DNA of 64,000 nucleotides from the NCBI RefSeq assembly GCF_027532185.1, contig NZ_JAPZSV010000002.1, positions 434,001 to 498,000 on the forward strand, written 5' to 3'. Positions within the stretch are counted from its first letter, which is position 1. Each line of letters starts with the position of its first letter. A model generated the notes under the pieces. It was not told the origin of the DNA. It saw only the letters and a list, made by a program, of their open reading frames with translations, and did no database searches. The DNA comes from Hylemonella sp. (GTDB lineage Bacteria; Pseudomonadota; Gammaproteobacteria; Burkholderiales; Burkholderiaceae_C). A program made the translations under genes and the position numbers. This document shows positions 54,282 through 63,431 of the stretch, in pieces.

Positions 54282-54689
54282 TCAGGCGCGACGAGCGTCC
54301 AGACTCCAGGCACCTGCGCCGTGCGAGGCCAGCAACAGCAGACCACCAGTCACGGCAACGTTCTTGAAGAAAAGAAGCTGCTGCATGAAAGCCTGCTCGG
54401 CCGGCACGCTCCAGTAGGCGTGGAAGAAGAAGCTCGCCACCAGCGTGAACAGCGCCAGGGCCAGCGCAGCGAGGCGGGTCTGATAGCCCACGATCAGTGC
54501 CAGGCCGCCCAGCACTTCCACCGCAATCGCTAGGGCCGCGCCCACGGCCGGCAGCGGCAGCCCGACCGAGCCGATGTAAGCCACGGTGCCGGCAAAGCCC
54601 GTGATCTTGGAAATGCCCGCAGGCAGGAAGAGCGCGGCGATCAGCAGACGGCCGGCGAGGCTCAGGGGGTTTTGCAGTGAGGCCAGCAT
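54282..54689 (-). CDS. DoxX family membrane protein
   Basis: Integral membrane protein of 135 residues with four hydrophobic helices: PLSLAGRLLIAALFLPAGISKI is the DoxX opening, followed by AIAVEVLGGLALIVGYQTRLAAL. Start ATG 54689, with AAGGAG 9 nt upstream; the longer open frame upstream runs in the pirin gene. DoxX-like proteins often accompany redox-stress genes, but their biochemical role is poorly defined. Confidence 0.88.
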   Translation of the reverse strand: MLASLQNPLSLAGRLLIAALFLPAGISKITGFAGTVAYIGSVGLPLPAVGAALAIAVEVLGGLALIVGYQTRLAALALALFTLVASFFFHAYWSVPAEQAFMQQLLFFKNVAVTGGLLLLASHGAGAWSLDARRA

Positions 54690-54723
54690 GAGAAATGCTC
54701 CTTGTGAAAAGTGACAGACGACA

Positions 54724-55425
54724 TCAGGCAGCGAGGTCGAACACCAGCACCTCGGCGTCGCGCCCGGCCTTGAGCGAGAGATGGTCTTCCTCGGCCAGCA
54801 GCGCGGCGTCACCGCCGCTGAGCTTCTGACCATTGACTTCCAGTTCCCCGCGCACCAGGTGCACATAGGCCTTGCGTGCCGGGTCCAGCGCCAGCTCAGC
54901 CGACTCGGCACCGTCGAACAGACCGGCGTACAGGCGCGCATCGGCATGGAGCTTCACCGAGCCCTGGGCCGCATCGGGCGAGGCCACCAGGCGCAGGCTG
55001 CCGCGCTTCTCAGCCTCGGCGAAACTCTTCTGCTCGTAGCTGGCCGGGATGCCGCGCACATTCGGCTCGATCCAGATCTGCAGGAAGTGCGTGGTGTCCT
55101 GCGGCGCGTGGTTGAACTCGCTGTGCATCACGCCACGGCCCGCGCTCATGCGCTGCACGTCGCCCGGCGGAATCGCCCGGCCATTGCCCATGTTGTCCTT
55201 GTGCGCCAGTTCACCCGAGAGCACGTAGCTGATGATCTCCATGTCGCGATGCCCGTGCGTGCCAAAGCCCGTGCCGGGGGCGATGCGGTCCTCGTTGATC
55301 ACACGCAGATTGCCCCAGCCCATGTGCTCGGGGTCGTAGTAGCCGGCGAAGGAAAAACTGTGGAAGGACTTGAGCCAGCCGTGGTCGGCGTAGCCGCGGT
55401 CCTGGGACTTGCGTAGGTTCAGCAT
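54724..55425 (-). CDS. Pirin family protein, YhhW-like (second pirin)
   Basis: A 233-residue bicupin resembling E. coli YhhW, a quercetinase-like pirin: SFSFAGYYDPEHMGWGNLRVINEDRI, metal ligands in GFGTHGHRDMEIISYVLSG and GVMHSEFNH. AGAAGGAG precedes ATG. First gene of the operon yhhW-like/doxX/flavodoxin/pirin, divergent from a LysR regulator over 129 bp. Confidence 0.9.
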   Translation of the reverse strand: MLNLRKSQDRGYADHGWLKSFHSFSFAGYYDPEHMGWGNLRVINEDRIAPGTGFGTHGHRDMEIISYVLSGELAHKDNMGNGRAIPPGDVQRMSAGRGVMHSEFNHAPQDTTHFLQIWIEPNVRGIPASYEQKSFAEAEKRGSLRLVASPDAAQGSVKLHADARLYAGLFDGAESAELALDPARKAYVHLVRGELEVNGQKLSGGDAALLAEEDHLSLKAGRDAEVLVFDLAA

Positions 55426-55523
55426 GATGGCTCCTTCTTCGTGGGTGCAGGCGCCCTGCCTGCGATGGGATGAACTTTAGGCTCCCGCCCGCGCTTTGCG
55501 ATCCATGCGCTTTGATGGCATGA

Positions 55524-55538
55524 TTCAAATAAATTGAA
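55524..55538. promoter_or_regulatory. LysR-type operator in divergent promoter
   Basis: TTCAA-N5-TTGAA is a perfect dyad with the T-N11-A pattern of LysR boxes. It lies in an AT-rich patch between the lysR-type gene and the pirin operon. It is the likely site for autoregulation and for control of the operon. Confidence 0.65.
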
Positions 55539-55554
55539 GCAAAATCAATTCACC

Positions 55555-56529
55555 ATGCAAACCGCCCGCGACGTTCTGACCCCCGACGCTCTCGCCATGC
55601 TGCAGGCCATCGAAGATGCCGGCAGCTTCGCCGCCGCCGCCCGCGGCCTGGGCCTGGTGCCCAGCGCCCTGACCTACCGCGTGCGCCAGATCGAGGACGC
55701 GCTCGACGTGCTGCTCTATGACCGCAGCTCACGCCAGGCCCGGCTTACGGCAGCCGGTGCCGAGCTGCTGCGCGAAGGCCAGCGCCTGCTGCAGGAGATC
55801 GACGCCGTGGCCCACCGCGTCAAGCGCGTGGCCACGGGCTGGGAAGCCCAGTTCACCGTCACGCTCGACGGCATCATCCACCGCACCACGGCCATGGAGC
55901 TCTGCGAGAGCTTCTTCGCCCTGGGCGCGCCCACACGCCTCAAGCTGCGCGAGGAAACGCTCTCGGGCACGGTGGAGACCCTGACCAGCGGCCAGGCTGA
56001 CCTGGCCATCGGCGTGGTGCTCGACTCGGGGACCCTGGCCGGCGTGCAGAGCAAGCCCCTGGGCACCATGGCGTTCGTCTACGCCGTCGCCCCGCACCAT
56101 CCGCTGGCTGCACTGCCCGAGCCCTTGAGCGATGAACAGCTGCTGCGCCACCGCGCCGTGGCCGTGGCCGACACGGCGCAGCGCGGCGGCGGCCTCACCA
56201 TCGGCCTGCTGGCCGGGCAGGATGTGTTCACCGTGGCCACCATGCAGTCCAAGCTCGACGCGCAGCTGCGCGGCCTGGGCGGCGGCTTTCTGCCCGAATG
56301 CATGGCGCGCCCGCACATCGAAGCCGGCCGCCTGGTCGTCAAGAAAACCGAGCGGCCGCAGCGCGTGGTGCGCGTGAGCTATGCCTGGCGCAGCAGCAAC
56401 GGACGCAGCACCGGCCGCGCCCTGCAATGGTGGTTGCAGCAGCTGGAAAGCCAGGCCACGCGGGACGCCCTGCTCGGTCCGTTACAGTGGCAAGCAGACA
56501 ACCCCAAAAAACGGAGATCCAGCCGATGA
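55555..56529 (+). CDS. LysR-family transcriptional regulator
   Basis: A 324-residue regulator: N-terminal winged HTH (about 10-68; AMLQAIEDAGSFAAAARGLGLVPSALTYRVRQIEDAL) and a C-terminal periplasmic-binding-protein-like effector domain. Start is ATG 55555; an in-frame TTG at 55534 lies inside the operator. It is divergent from the pirin operon and overlaps the next gene (ATGA), so its transcript also carries a flavoprotein gene. The inducer is unknown; electrophiles or quinones are plausible from context. Confidence 0.92.
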   Translation: MQTARDVLTPDALAMLQAIEDAGSFAAAARGLGLVPSALTYRVRQIEDALDVLLYDRSSRQARLTAAGAELLREGQRLLQEIDAVAHRVKRVATGWEAQFTVTLDGIIHRTTAMELCESFFALGAPTRLKLREETLSGTVETLTSGQADLAIGVVLDSGTLAGVQSKPLGTMAFVYAVAPHHPLAALPEPLSDEQLLRHRAVAVADTAQRGGGLTIGLLAGQDVFTVATMQSKLDAQLRGLGGGFLPECMARPHIEAGRLVVKKTERPQRVVRVSYAWRSSNGRSTGRALQWWLQQLESQATRDALLGPLQWQADNPKKRRSSR

Positions 56530-57569
56530 AAGATTCCCAGCACTTTGCCGTGATCGGCGCCGGCATGGCCGGCGTCGCCTGCGCCCGCACCCTGGTCCAG
56601 GCCGGCCACCAAGTCACCCTGGTGGAGAAGAGCCGGGGCGCAGGCGGCCGCATGTCCACACGCAACACCGAATTCGGCAGCTTCGACCACGGCACCCAGT
56701 ACTTCACCGTACGCGATGCGCGCTTCGAGTTGGCCCTCCAGACCGTGCCCGGCCTGTGCCGCCCCTGGAGCGCCAACGCCGTGCGCGTGCTCGACCCGCT
56801 GGGCCGGGTGGTCGCCGCGGCCCTGCCCGCGCGCGAACCGCACTGGGTGGCCGTGCCCGGCATGAACGCGCTGGTCAAGCGCTGGGCCGAGCCGCTGCAG
56901 GCCGCCGAGCGCATGCGGACCGAGACCCGGGTGGTGAAGATCGCGCGCGACGCGCTCAGCGCCCAGCGCTGGCAGCTGCACACCGAGGGCGTGGACGGCG
57001 AACGCCATGTCTATTCCGGCTTCGACGCCGTGCTGCTGGCCATGCCCGCTGAGCAGGCGCACGAGTTGCTGCGCGCCTCGCAGCTGGTCGAGAACCTGGC
57101 GCAGCGCATCGGCGAGGTCGAGACCGCCCCCTGCTGGACGCTGATGGTCGCCTTCCCTCAGGCCATGCAACCGGGCATGAACACCCTGGGCCCGCAGTGG
57201 AATGCGGCGCGCAGCACGCACCACCGCATCGCCTGGGTGGCGCGCGAGTCCAGCAAGCCGCAGCGCGGCCCCATCGAGCGCTGGACCGCCCAGGCCAGCA
57301 AGGAATGGTCGCAGGAGCACCTGGAGGACGATGCCGAGCGGGTGCTGGGCAAGATGCTCAAGGCCTTTGCCGAAGTCACCGGCATCCGTGCCGAGCCCAG
57401 CCACGCCACCGTGCACCGCTGGCGCTACGCCCAGACCGTGCGTCCGCTGGGCGCCAGCCATCTCTGGCACGCCCACGCGCGCATCGGCGTCTGCGGTGAC
57501 TGGTGCCTGGGCCATCGCGTGGAGGACGCTTTCATCTCGGGTCTGGAACTCGCGCTGGCCGCGGCCTAG
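56526..57569 (+). CDS. FAD-dependent oxidoreductase, renalase/amine-oxidase-like
   Basis: Flavoprotein of 347 residues with Rossmann motif VIGAGMAGVACARTLVQAGHQVTLVEK, then SRGAGGRMSTRNTEFGSFDHGTQYFTV, characteristic of the bacterial renalase-like group that oxidises aberrant dihydropyridine nucleotides or amines. C-terminal FAD contact in IGVCGDWCLGHRVEDAFISGLELA. It is translationally coupled to the LysR gene by ATGA, and its stop is immediately followed by the gluQ ATG. Confidence 0.85.
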   Translation: MKDSQHFAVIGAGMAGVACARTLVQAGHQVTLVEKSRGAGGRMSTRNTEFGSFDHGTQYFTVRDARFELALQTVPGLCRPWSANAVRVLDPLGRVVAAALPAREPHWVAVPGMNALVKRWAEPLQAAERMRTETRVVKIARDALSAQRWQLHTEGVDGERHVYSGFDAVLLAMPAEQAHELLRASQLVENLAQRIGEVETAPCWTLMVAFPQAMQPGMNTLGPQWNAARSTHHRIAWVARESSKPQRGPIERWTAQASKEWSQEHLEDDAERVLGKMLKAFAEVTGIRAEPSHATVHRWRYAQTVRPLGASHLWHAHARIGVCGDWCLGHRVEDAFISGLELALAAA

Positions 57570-58475
57570 ATGTCCTCATCAAGCTACGTCGGCCGCTTCG
57601 CCCCCTCCCCCACGGGTCCGCTGCATGCAGGCTCGCTGGTGGCCGCGCTGGCGAGCTGGCTCGATGCGCGGGCGCACGGCGGGCGCTGGCTGGTGCGCAT
57701 CGAAGACGTGGATGTGCCGCGCTGCGTGCAGGGTGCGGACCGAACCATCCTGCAGCAGCTGGCCGACTGCGGCCTCACGCCCGACGAAGCGCCGCTCTAC
57801 CAGTCACGCCGCAGCACGCTCTACCAGCGCGCCCTCGACATGCTGGTGGAACATCGCCAGGCCTATGCCTGCGCGTGCTCTCGCCGCGACATCGAGGCCG
57901 AGCTGCAGCGCCTGGGTCGGGACAAGCCGCGCCATGGCGAACTCGTCTACCCCGGTACCTGCCGGCCCGAACGCGGTGGCCTGCACGGCAGGCCGGCACG
58001 CGCCTGGCGCCTGCAGGCGGTGCCCGGCACCCTGCTCTGGAACGATCGCCGCCTGGGCCCGCAGGCCCAGGACGTGGAGGCCGAGGTCGGCGACTTCGTG
58101 CTCCGGCGCGCCGACGGCTGGTTCGCCTATCAGCTGGCCGCGGTGGCGGACGATGGCGTGCAGAGCGTGACCGACGTGGTGCGCGGCGAGGATCTGGCCG
58201 ACAACACCGCGCGCCAGATCCTGCTGCAAGCCGCCCTGGGCCTGCCGCGCCCGCGTTACCTGCACACGCCGCTGGTGCTCGGCCCCAACGGCGAAAAGCT
58301 CAGCAAGCAGAACGGTGCCCAGGCGCTGGATACGCGTGAGCCGCTGGCCGCACTCAACGCCGCGGCCGCCGTGCTGGGCCTGCAGGTGGGTGGCAGCACC
58401 GTGGGCGACTGGCTGGCCTCGGCCACGCGACAGTGGGCCGAGCGCTGGGGACCGACCGGTAAAATTCCGGGGTGA
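57570..58475 (+). CDS. gluQ: Glutamyl-Q tRNA(Asp) synthetase
   Basis: Attaches glutamate to the queuosine at position 34 of tRNA-Asp; a GluRS paralogue without the anticodon-binding domain. The 301 residues contain the HIGH-like H19-A-G-S in [14 protein letters not shown], the zinc-binding region [13 protein letters not shown] to YPGTCRP, and KMSKS-like KLSKQ. The start directly abuts the upstream stop (TAGATG). The 3' end overlaps trmB by 4 nt. Confidence 0.95.
   Translation: MSSSSYVGRFAPSPTGPLHAGSLVAALASWLDARAHGGRWLVRIEDVDVPRCVQGADRTILQQLADCGLTPDEAPLYQSRRSTLYQRALDMLVEHRQAYACACSRRDIEAELQRLGRDKPRHGELVYPGTCRPERGGLHGRPARAWRLQAVPGTLLWNDRRLGPQAQDVEAEVGDFVLRRADGWFAYQLAAVADDGVQSVTDVVRGEDLADNTARQILLQAALGLPRPRYLHTPLVLGPNGEKLSKQNGAQALDTREPLAALNAAAAVLGLQVGGSTVGDWLASATRQWAERWGPTGKIPG
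58460..58474 (+). promoter_or_regulatory. TAAAAT hexamer ahead of trmB
   Basis: TAAAAT (58460-58465) within the end of gluQ is followed by 6 nt and the GTG start of trmB. It is a possible internal leaderless promoter; translational coupling by the GTGA overlap is an equally good explanation for the start. Confidence 0.3.
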
Positions 58476-59254
58476 ACGACACCACCCGCCCCACCGCACC
58501 CCAGCCGGCGCCCGAGCGCGCCACCGAAGCGAGCGCCGCCCCCAAGGACCGGCGCCGCCTGCCGCCCCCGGGCGTCGAATTCCCCAAGACCATCAAGAGC
58601 TACGTCAAGCGCGCCGGCCGGACCACCACGGGCCAGGCCAAGGCGCTCGAAGAGCTGGGGCCGCTCTATGTGCTGCCCTATACCGCCGCGCCGCTGGACC
58701 GCGCCGCCGTCTTCGGTACCGACGCGGCGAACCGCCCGCTGATCCTGGAGATCGGCTTTGGCATGGGCGACGCCACAGCCCACATCGCCGACCTGATGCG
58801 CGACACGAACTTCCTGGGCTGCGAGGTGCACGAGCCCGGCGTGGGCGCCCTGCTCAAGCACATCGGCGAACGCGGGCTCACCAACATCCGCATCCTGCAG
58901 CACGACGCCGTCGAGGTGCTGGACCACATGTTGCCCGAGCGCAGCCTGGACGGCGTGCACATCTTCTTCCCCGACCCCTGGCACAAGACCAAGCACCACA
59001 AGCGGCGCCTGCTGCAGTCGCCCCTGGTGGCCAAGCTGGCCGCACGCCTCAAGCCCGGCGGCTATCTGCACTGCGCCACCGACTGGGAACCCTATGCCCA
59101 GCAGATGCTGGAGGTGCTGGGCGCCGAGCCGCTGCTGAAGAACACGGCGGCGGGCTACGCCCTCAAGCCCGAGTACCGCCCGCTGACCAAGTTCGAGAAA
59201 CGCGGCCTGCGCCTGGGCCATGGCGTCTGGGACCTGGTCTTTCAACGCGTCTGA
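58472..59254 (+). CDS. trmB: tRNA (guanine46-N7)-methyltransferase
   Basis: SAM-dependent methylation of G46 in the tRNA variable loop. The 260 residues show a disordered N-terminus (about 1-50), the SAM motif [20 protein letters not shown], and the signature [18 protein letters not shown] 58472 overlaps the gluQ stop (GTGA). A pseudouridine synthase gene follows after 11 nt, forming a tRNA/rRNA modification group. Confidence 0.96.
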   Translation: MNDTTRPTAPQPAPERATEASAAPKDRRRLPPPGVEFPKTIKSYVKRAGRTTTGQAKALEELGPLYVLPYTAAPLDRAAVFGTDAANRPLILEIGFGMGDATAHIADLMRDTNFLGCEVHEPGVGALLKHIGERGLTNIRILQHDAVEVLDHMLPERSLDGVHIFFPDPWHKTKHHKRRLLQSPLVAKLAARLKPGGYLHCATDWEPYAQQMLEVLGAEPLLKNTAAGYALKPEYRPLTKFEKRGLRLGHGVWDLVFQRV

Positions 59255-59265
59255 ACAGACCGGCG

Positions 59266-60192
59266 ATGAGCCGCCCGCCCCATCAGCATCGCCCCCCCAT
59301 GATCGATGGGGTCAGCGCCAGCTGTGTGGCCTTGCCCCATGGCCCCTGGCCTCGGCTGATCGACTTCCTCACCGAGCGCCTGCCCGCCGTGAGCGCGGCG
59401 CAATGGGCGCAGCGCATGAGCGCGGGCCGCGTGCTCGACGAAGACGGTGCGACACTGGCGCCCGAAGCGGTTTACGCCCCGGGGCAACGCGTCTACTACT
59501 ACCGTGAACTCGACGCCGAGCCGGTGATTCCTTTCGAGGAGACCATCGTCCACCAGGACGAGCACCTGCTGGTCGCCGACAAGCCGCACTTCCTGCCCGT
59601 CACGCCCACAGGCCGCTATGTGCAGCAGACCCTGCTCGTGCGTCTGAAGCGCCGCACCGGCATCGAGACACTCACGCCCATCCACCGCATCGACCGCGAG
59701 ACCGCCGGCCTGGTGGTCTTCAGCGTGCGCCCGCAGGACCGCGACGCCTACCAGCGCCTGTTCCGCCAGCAGCAGGTCGAGAAGGTCTATGAGGCCATCG
59801 CCCCGCTGCGCCCCGAGCGGCCCCTGCCCGCCGTGCACCGCAGCCGCATCGTGGAGGACGAACAGTTTTTCCGCCAGCGTGAAGTGCCGGGCGAGCCCAA
59901 CAGCGAGACCGCGCTGGAGCTGGTCGAGGCGCGCGGCACGCTCGCCCTGTACCGCCTGCGCCCGAAAAGCGGCCGCACCCACCAGCTGCGCGTGCACATG
60001 AACGCCCTGGGCCGGCCCATCGTCGGCGACCTCTTCTACCCCGTGGTCGTGCACGGCCCGGGCCATGCGCAGGACGACCTGTCACAGCCCTTGCGCCTGC
60101 TCGCCCGCGCCCTGGCCTTCAACGATCCCGTGAGCGGCCATCCCCGCACGTTCGAAAGCCGGCGCCGGCTCGACTGGCCGGCGCAGCCCTGA
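59266..60192 (+). CDS. RluA-family RNA pseudouridine synthase
   Basis: Pseudouridine synthase of 308 residues (from ATG 59266, MSRPPHQHRP; ATG 59299 is an alternative). An N-terminal S4-like region (about 25-70) precedes the catalytic domain with D143 in PIHRIDRETAGLVVF, followed by VEKVYEAIAPL and SGRTHQLRVHMNALGRPIVGD. This fits the RluA family, but the target site in rRNA or tRNA cannot be assigned. It is in line with trmB and gluQ. Confidence 0.9.
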   Translation: MSRPPHQHRPPMIDGVSASCVALPHGPWPRLIDFLTERLPAVSAAQWAQRMSAGRVLDEDGATLAPEAVYAPGQRVYYYRELDAEPVIPFEETIVHQDEHLLVADKPHFLPVTPTGRYVQQTLLVRLKRRTGIETLTPIHRIDRETAGLVVFSVRPQDRDAYQRLFRQQQVEKVYEAIAPLRPERPLPAVHRSRIVEDEQFFRQREVPGEPNSETALELVEARGTLALYRLRPKSGRTHQLRVHMNALGRPIVGDLFYPVVVHGPGHAQDDLSQPLRLLARALAFNDPVSGHPRTFESRRRLDWPAQP

Positions 60193-60344
60193 GCGCCGCC
60201 GGCAATCGGGACGTCCTATAGGGCCATCACTTTTTCCGATGGCTCCTCCGTAAAAACCAGCGTCCTGTGCACGCGCCGGGTTCCTATACTGCGAGGCACC
60301 CCGCAGCCCGCCCTCCGGCGGGCCCTGCCGATTCAGGAGACCCC

Positions 60345-61310
60345 ATGAAACTCAAGACCTTCGCCCTGGCCCTGGGCGCCCTGTGTGCCACGGCCCCGGC
60401 CCTGGCCCAGAACTACCCGAGCAAGCCCATCACCATGGTCGTGGGCTTTGCCGCCGGCGGCGCCACCGACACCGTGGCCCGCATCATCGCCAAGCACCTG
60501 GGCGACGAGCTCAAGACCAGCGTGGTGGTGGAGAACAAGGCCGGTGCCGGCGGCAACATCGCCACCGACTTCGTGGCCCGCGCCGAGGGCGACGGCCACA
60601 CCCTCCTGCTGGGTAGCGTGGGTTCGCTCACCGTGGCCCCGCACCTGGTGGCCAGGCTGCCCTACAAGCCGCTGCAGGATTTCGCGCCCGTGACCATGGC
60701 CGTGGTCTTCTCCAACGTGCTGGTCGTCAAGCCCGATCTGCCGGTCAAGAACCTGGCCGACTACATCAAGCTCGCCAAGGAACAGCCCGGCCGTCTCACC
60801 TACGCCTCGCCCGGCATCGGCGGCGCCGGCCACCTGGCGGGTGAACTGCTCAAGCTGCGCGCCGGCATCGATGTCACCCATGTGGCCTACAAGGGCGGTG
60901 GCCCGGCCATGCTGGGCCTGCTCGGCGGCGAGGTCGACTCCTTCATGTCCACGCCGCCCACGGCCGGCCCGCACATTAAGACCGGCAAGGTCCGCGCCCT
61001 GGCCACCACCGGCGCCAAGCGCGACCCGCTGATGCCCGACGTGCCCACCGTGGCCGAGCAGGGCTACCCCGGCTTCGACACCCTGAACTGGTACGCCTAT
61101 GTGGTGCCGGTCAAGACCCCCAAGCCCGTGATCGACAAGCTCAACCAGGCGCTGGTCAAGATCCTCAAGGATCCAGACGTGACCAAGGAGCTGGAGCTCA
61201 AGGGTCTGTCGCCCAGCCCCAGCACCCCGGCCGAACTCGCGGCCTACATGAAGCGTGAGTACGACACCTGGGCCGAGGTGGTGAAGAAGGCCGGCATCAA
61301 GCCCGAGTAA
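60345..61310 (+). CDS. Bug/TctC-type tripartite tricarboxylate transporter receptor
   Basis: Periplasmic solute receptor of 321 residues with signal peptide (about 1-21, ALA-QNYP) and the Bug motifs YPSKPITMVVGFAAGGATDTVARIIA, VVENKAGAGGNIATDFVA and THVAYKGGGPAMLGLLGG. It binds organic acids or related small molecules. No tctA or tctB is adjacent, so it is one of the orphan Bug receptors that are plentiful in Burkholderiales. A TATACT hexamer (60285-60290) is a plausible -10, and AGGAG lies 6-7 nt before ATG. Confidence 0.93.
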   Translation: MKLKTFALALGALCATAPALAQNYPSKPITMVVGFAAGGATDTVARIIAKHLGDELKTSVVVENKAGAGGNIATDFVARAEGDGHTLLLGSVGSLTVAPHLVARLPYKPLQDFAPVTMAVVFSNVLVVKPDLPVKNLADYIKLAKEQPGRLTYASPGIGGAGHLAGELLKLRAGIDVTHVAYKGGGPAMLGLLGGEVDSFMSTPPTAGPHIKTGKVRALATTGAKRDPLMPDVPTVAEQGYPGFDTLNWYAYVVPVKTPKPVIDKLNQALVKILKDPDVTKELELKGLSPSPSTPAELAAYMKREYDTWAEVVKKAGIKPE

Positions 61311-61334
61311 GCCCTCTAGGCGATTCACCTGCCG

Positions 61335-61366
61335 CGGGCCTGCAGCGATGCGGGCCCGTTCGCTTT
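61335..61366 (+). terminator. Weak terminator-like hairpin after the Bug gene
   Basis: CGGGCC (61335-61340) pairs with GGCCCG (61353-61358), followed by TTCGCTTTT. The long loop and broken T-run make it weak. Confidence 0.35.
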
Positions 61367-61410
61367 TGGCAGCGCTACACTGCGCCGTTCCCGCACGTCA
61401 CGGAGTTGCC

Positions 61411-62595
61411 ATGGGCCAGAACGTCCTCGTTGCCGGTGTCGGCATGATCCCCTTCGCCAAGCCCGGCGCCCACCGCCCCTACCCCGAGATGGCCGCCGAG
61501 GCTACGCGTGCCGCGCTGGCCGATGCCGGGCTGGACTACGCCCGGGTACAGCAGGCCTATGTGGGCTATGTCTATGGTGACTCCACCGCGGGCCAGCGCG
61601 CGCTCTATGAAGTCGGCCTGAGCGGCATCCCCATCGTCAACGTCAACAACAACTGCTCCACCGGTTCCACCGCGCTCTACCTCGCGCGCCAGGCCGTGGC
61701 CAGCGGCGCGGCCGATTGCGTGCTGGCCCTGGGCTTCGAGCACATGAACCCAGGCGCACTCGGCGCGGTCTTCCAAGACCGGCCCTCGCCCTTCGACCGC
61801 TTCGACAACGCCACCGAGGAACTCGTGGGCCATGCCGAGATTCCGCTCGCGCTGCGCTACTTCGGCGGCGCGGGTCTGGCCCACATGCAGCAGTACGGGA
61901 CCAAACTCGAGACCTTTGCCGCCATCCGCGCCAAAGCCAGCCGCCACGCCGCACACAACCCTCTGGCCCTGTTCCGCAAAGAGGTCACGACCGAAGAGGT
62001 TTTGGCCGCGCCCATGCTCTGGGACGGCGTCATGACCCGCCTCATGGCCTGCCCACCCACCTGCGGTGCCGCCGCGGCTATCGTCTGCTCAGAGGCCTAC
62101 GCGCAGCAGCACGGCCTGGACCGCAGCGTGCGCATCCGCGCCCAGGCCATGACCACCGACACGAAGCAGACCTTCGAGGCGCGCGACATGCGCGAGGTCG
62201 TCGGCTTCTCCATGGCCAAGGAAGCGGCACGCCAGGTCTATGAAAGTGCGGGCATCGGCCCGGAGGATGTGGACGTGGTCGAGTTGCACGACTGCTTCGC
62301 CCACAACGAACTCATCAGCTACGAGGCCCTGGGCCTGTGCCCCGAGGGCGGCGCCGAGAAGTTCGTGATGGACGGCGACAACAGCTACGGCGGCCGTTAT
62401 GTCACCAACCCCTCGGGCGGCCTGCTGAGCAAGGGCCACCCGCTGGGCGCCACGGGCCTGGCCCAGTGCACTGAGCTCGTGCAGCAGCTGCGCGGCCAGG
62501 CCGGTGCGCGCCAGGTGCGAGATGCCCGGCTGGCCCTGCAGCACAACCTGGGCCTGGGCGGGGCCTGCGTGGTCACGCTCTACGAAAAAACCTGA
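61411..62595 (+). CDS. SCPx-like thiolase / acetyl-CoA acetyltransferase family
   Basis: Thiolase-fold protein of 394 residues resembling the lipid-transfer-protein (SCPx) thiolases used in side-chain beta-oxidation: ATG 61411 (MGQNVLVAGVGMIPFAKPG), nucleophile C82 in NVNNNCSTGSTAL, HDCFAHNELISYEAL and the C-terminal GGLLSKGHPLGATGLAQCTEL. It may cleave branched or steroid-like 3-oxoacyl-CoA. A diverged, truncated copy of its last 45 codons lies about 970 bp downstream. Confidence 0.9.
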   Translation: MGQNVLVAGVGMIPFAKPGAHRPYPEMAAEATRAALADAGLDYARVQQAYVGYVYGDSTAGQRALYEVGLSGIPIVNVNNNCSTGSTALYLARQAVASGAADCVLALGFEHMNPGALGAVFQDRPSPFDRFDNATEELVGHAEIPLALRYFGGAGLAHMQQYGTKLETFAAIRAKASRHAAHNPLALFRKEVTTEEVLAAPMLWDGVMTRLMACPPTCGAAAAIVCSEAYAQQHGLDRSVRIRAQAMTTDTKQTFEARDMREVVGFSMAKEAARQVYESAGIGPEDVDVVELHDCFAHNELISYEALGLCPEGGAEKFVMDGDNSYGGRYVTNPSGGLLSKGHPLGATGLAQCTELVQQLRGQAGARQVRDARLALQHNLGLGGACVVTLYEKT

Positions 62596-62624
62596 ACCCG
62601 CACTGCACAGAGGAGGACACCCCC

Positions 62625-62861
62625 ATGAGCCAGGAACAACATCTGCACCTGCAGCACAGCGAATCCGTCGTGGCCCAGATGTCGGCCACCGTCTTCGCGG
62701 CCTTCGTGCGCAACCAGGTCGTGACCGAGGCCAACGAGGACGCGCTGATTGACAAGGCCGTCTCCATCGCCGCGCGACTGGCCAGCCGCGCCGAGAAGCA
62801 CGTCAAGAGTGACCAAGAGTGGGTGCAGAAGGACAGCGGCACCGCGTTTCTCGGCGGCTGA
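62625..62861 (+). CDS. Small hypothetical protein (78 aa)
   Basis: A soluble-looking, His/Gln/Ala-rich protein beginning MSQEQHLHLQHSESVVAQMSA, with a predicted helical middle (TEANEDALIDKAVSIAARLASRAEKHV) and an acidic tail ending TAFLGG. GAGGAGGAC lies upstream at good spacing, so translation is likely. No family was recognised. It is 29 nt after the thiolase gene and probably co-transcribed with it. Confidence 0.7.
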   Translation: MSQEQHLHLQHSESVVAQMSATVFAAFVRNQVVTEANEDALIDKAVSIAARLASRAEKHVKSDQEWVQKDSGTAFLGG

Positions 62862-62881
62862 GGCGCAGCGGAAACGATCTG

Positions 62882-63421
62882 ATGAGCTTGTTCTCGCCTG
62901 TAGTCTCACTGCTGTCGATCCGACCATCCTGGCAATATGACGGCGACTATTTCTTTGCCAGGACATCAACGGCGCTGAGGCTTCTGACGCTGTTCGGCTA
63001 CGAAAGACGACTGCTGATCAACAGGCCGGCGAAGATGATGCGCCTGTCGGTGACCCGATGGTGGTTCTTTCGGGACATCACCGAACTCCCGACCCAGGGC
63101 GTCCGAGGCGTCCTGTATAGCTACAAGGACTTTGGCACGAGCTGGTCCGTCAGCCCCTTCTGGATGGGCAGAACCGACGCCGTGGAAGTTTTCTCCGTCG
63201 GGCTGGCATTGACCGGCCCCGTGGAGCAGATACCCTTGTTCGCCTTTGTCGGCGAAGGCAGCACCGAAACCGGATGGCAAGGGGTCATCCTCGGGGGCGA
63301 CAGCGTTCTTGACGCCCGTGGTGCTCAGACGGAAGACAGCAGAAAATTTGTGGACAAGCTATGCCACGCATTGGGCGTGGGCATCCTTGTTCCTGGGCAG
63401 TTTCGGAGTCCCGGGCACTAG
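62882..63421 (+). CDS. Hypothetical protein, possibly PH-like domain (179 aa)
   Basis: A protein of unknown function with several Trp/Phe-rich beta-strand-like segments ([48 protein letters not shown]) and no membrane helix, reminiscent of bacterial PH-like small domain proteins; that resemblance is from memory. Start ATG 62882 lacks a good Shine-Dalgarno. The base composition looks lower in GC than the neighbouring genes. It sits between the intact thiolase gene and a truncated thiolase 3' end, suggesting acquired DNA. Confidence 0.6.
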   Translation: MSLFSPVVSLLSIRPSWQYDGDYFFARTSTALRLLTLFGYERRLLINRPAKMMRLSVTRWWFFRDITELPTQGVRGVLYSYKDFGTSWSVSPFWMGRTDAVEVFSVGLALTGPVEQIPLFAFVGEGSTETGWQGVILGGDSVLDARGAQTEDSRKFVDKLCHALGVGILVPGQFRSPGH

Positions 63422-63431
63422 CCTGCGCGAG

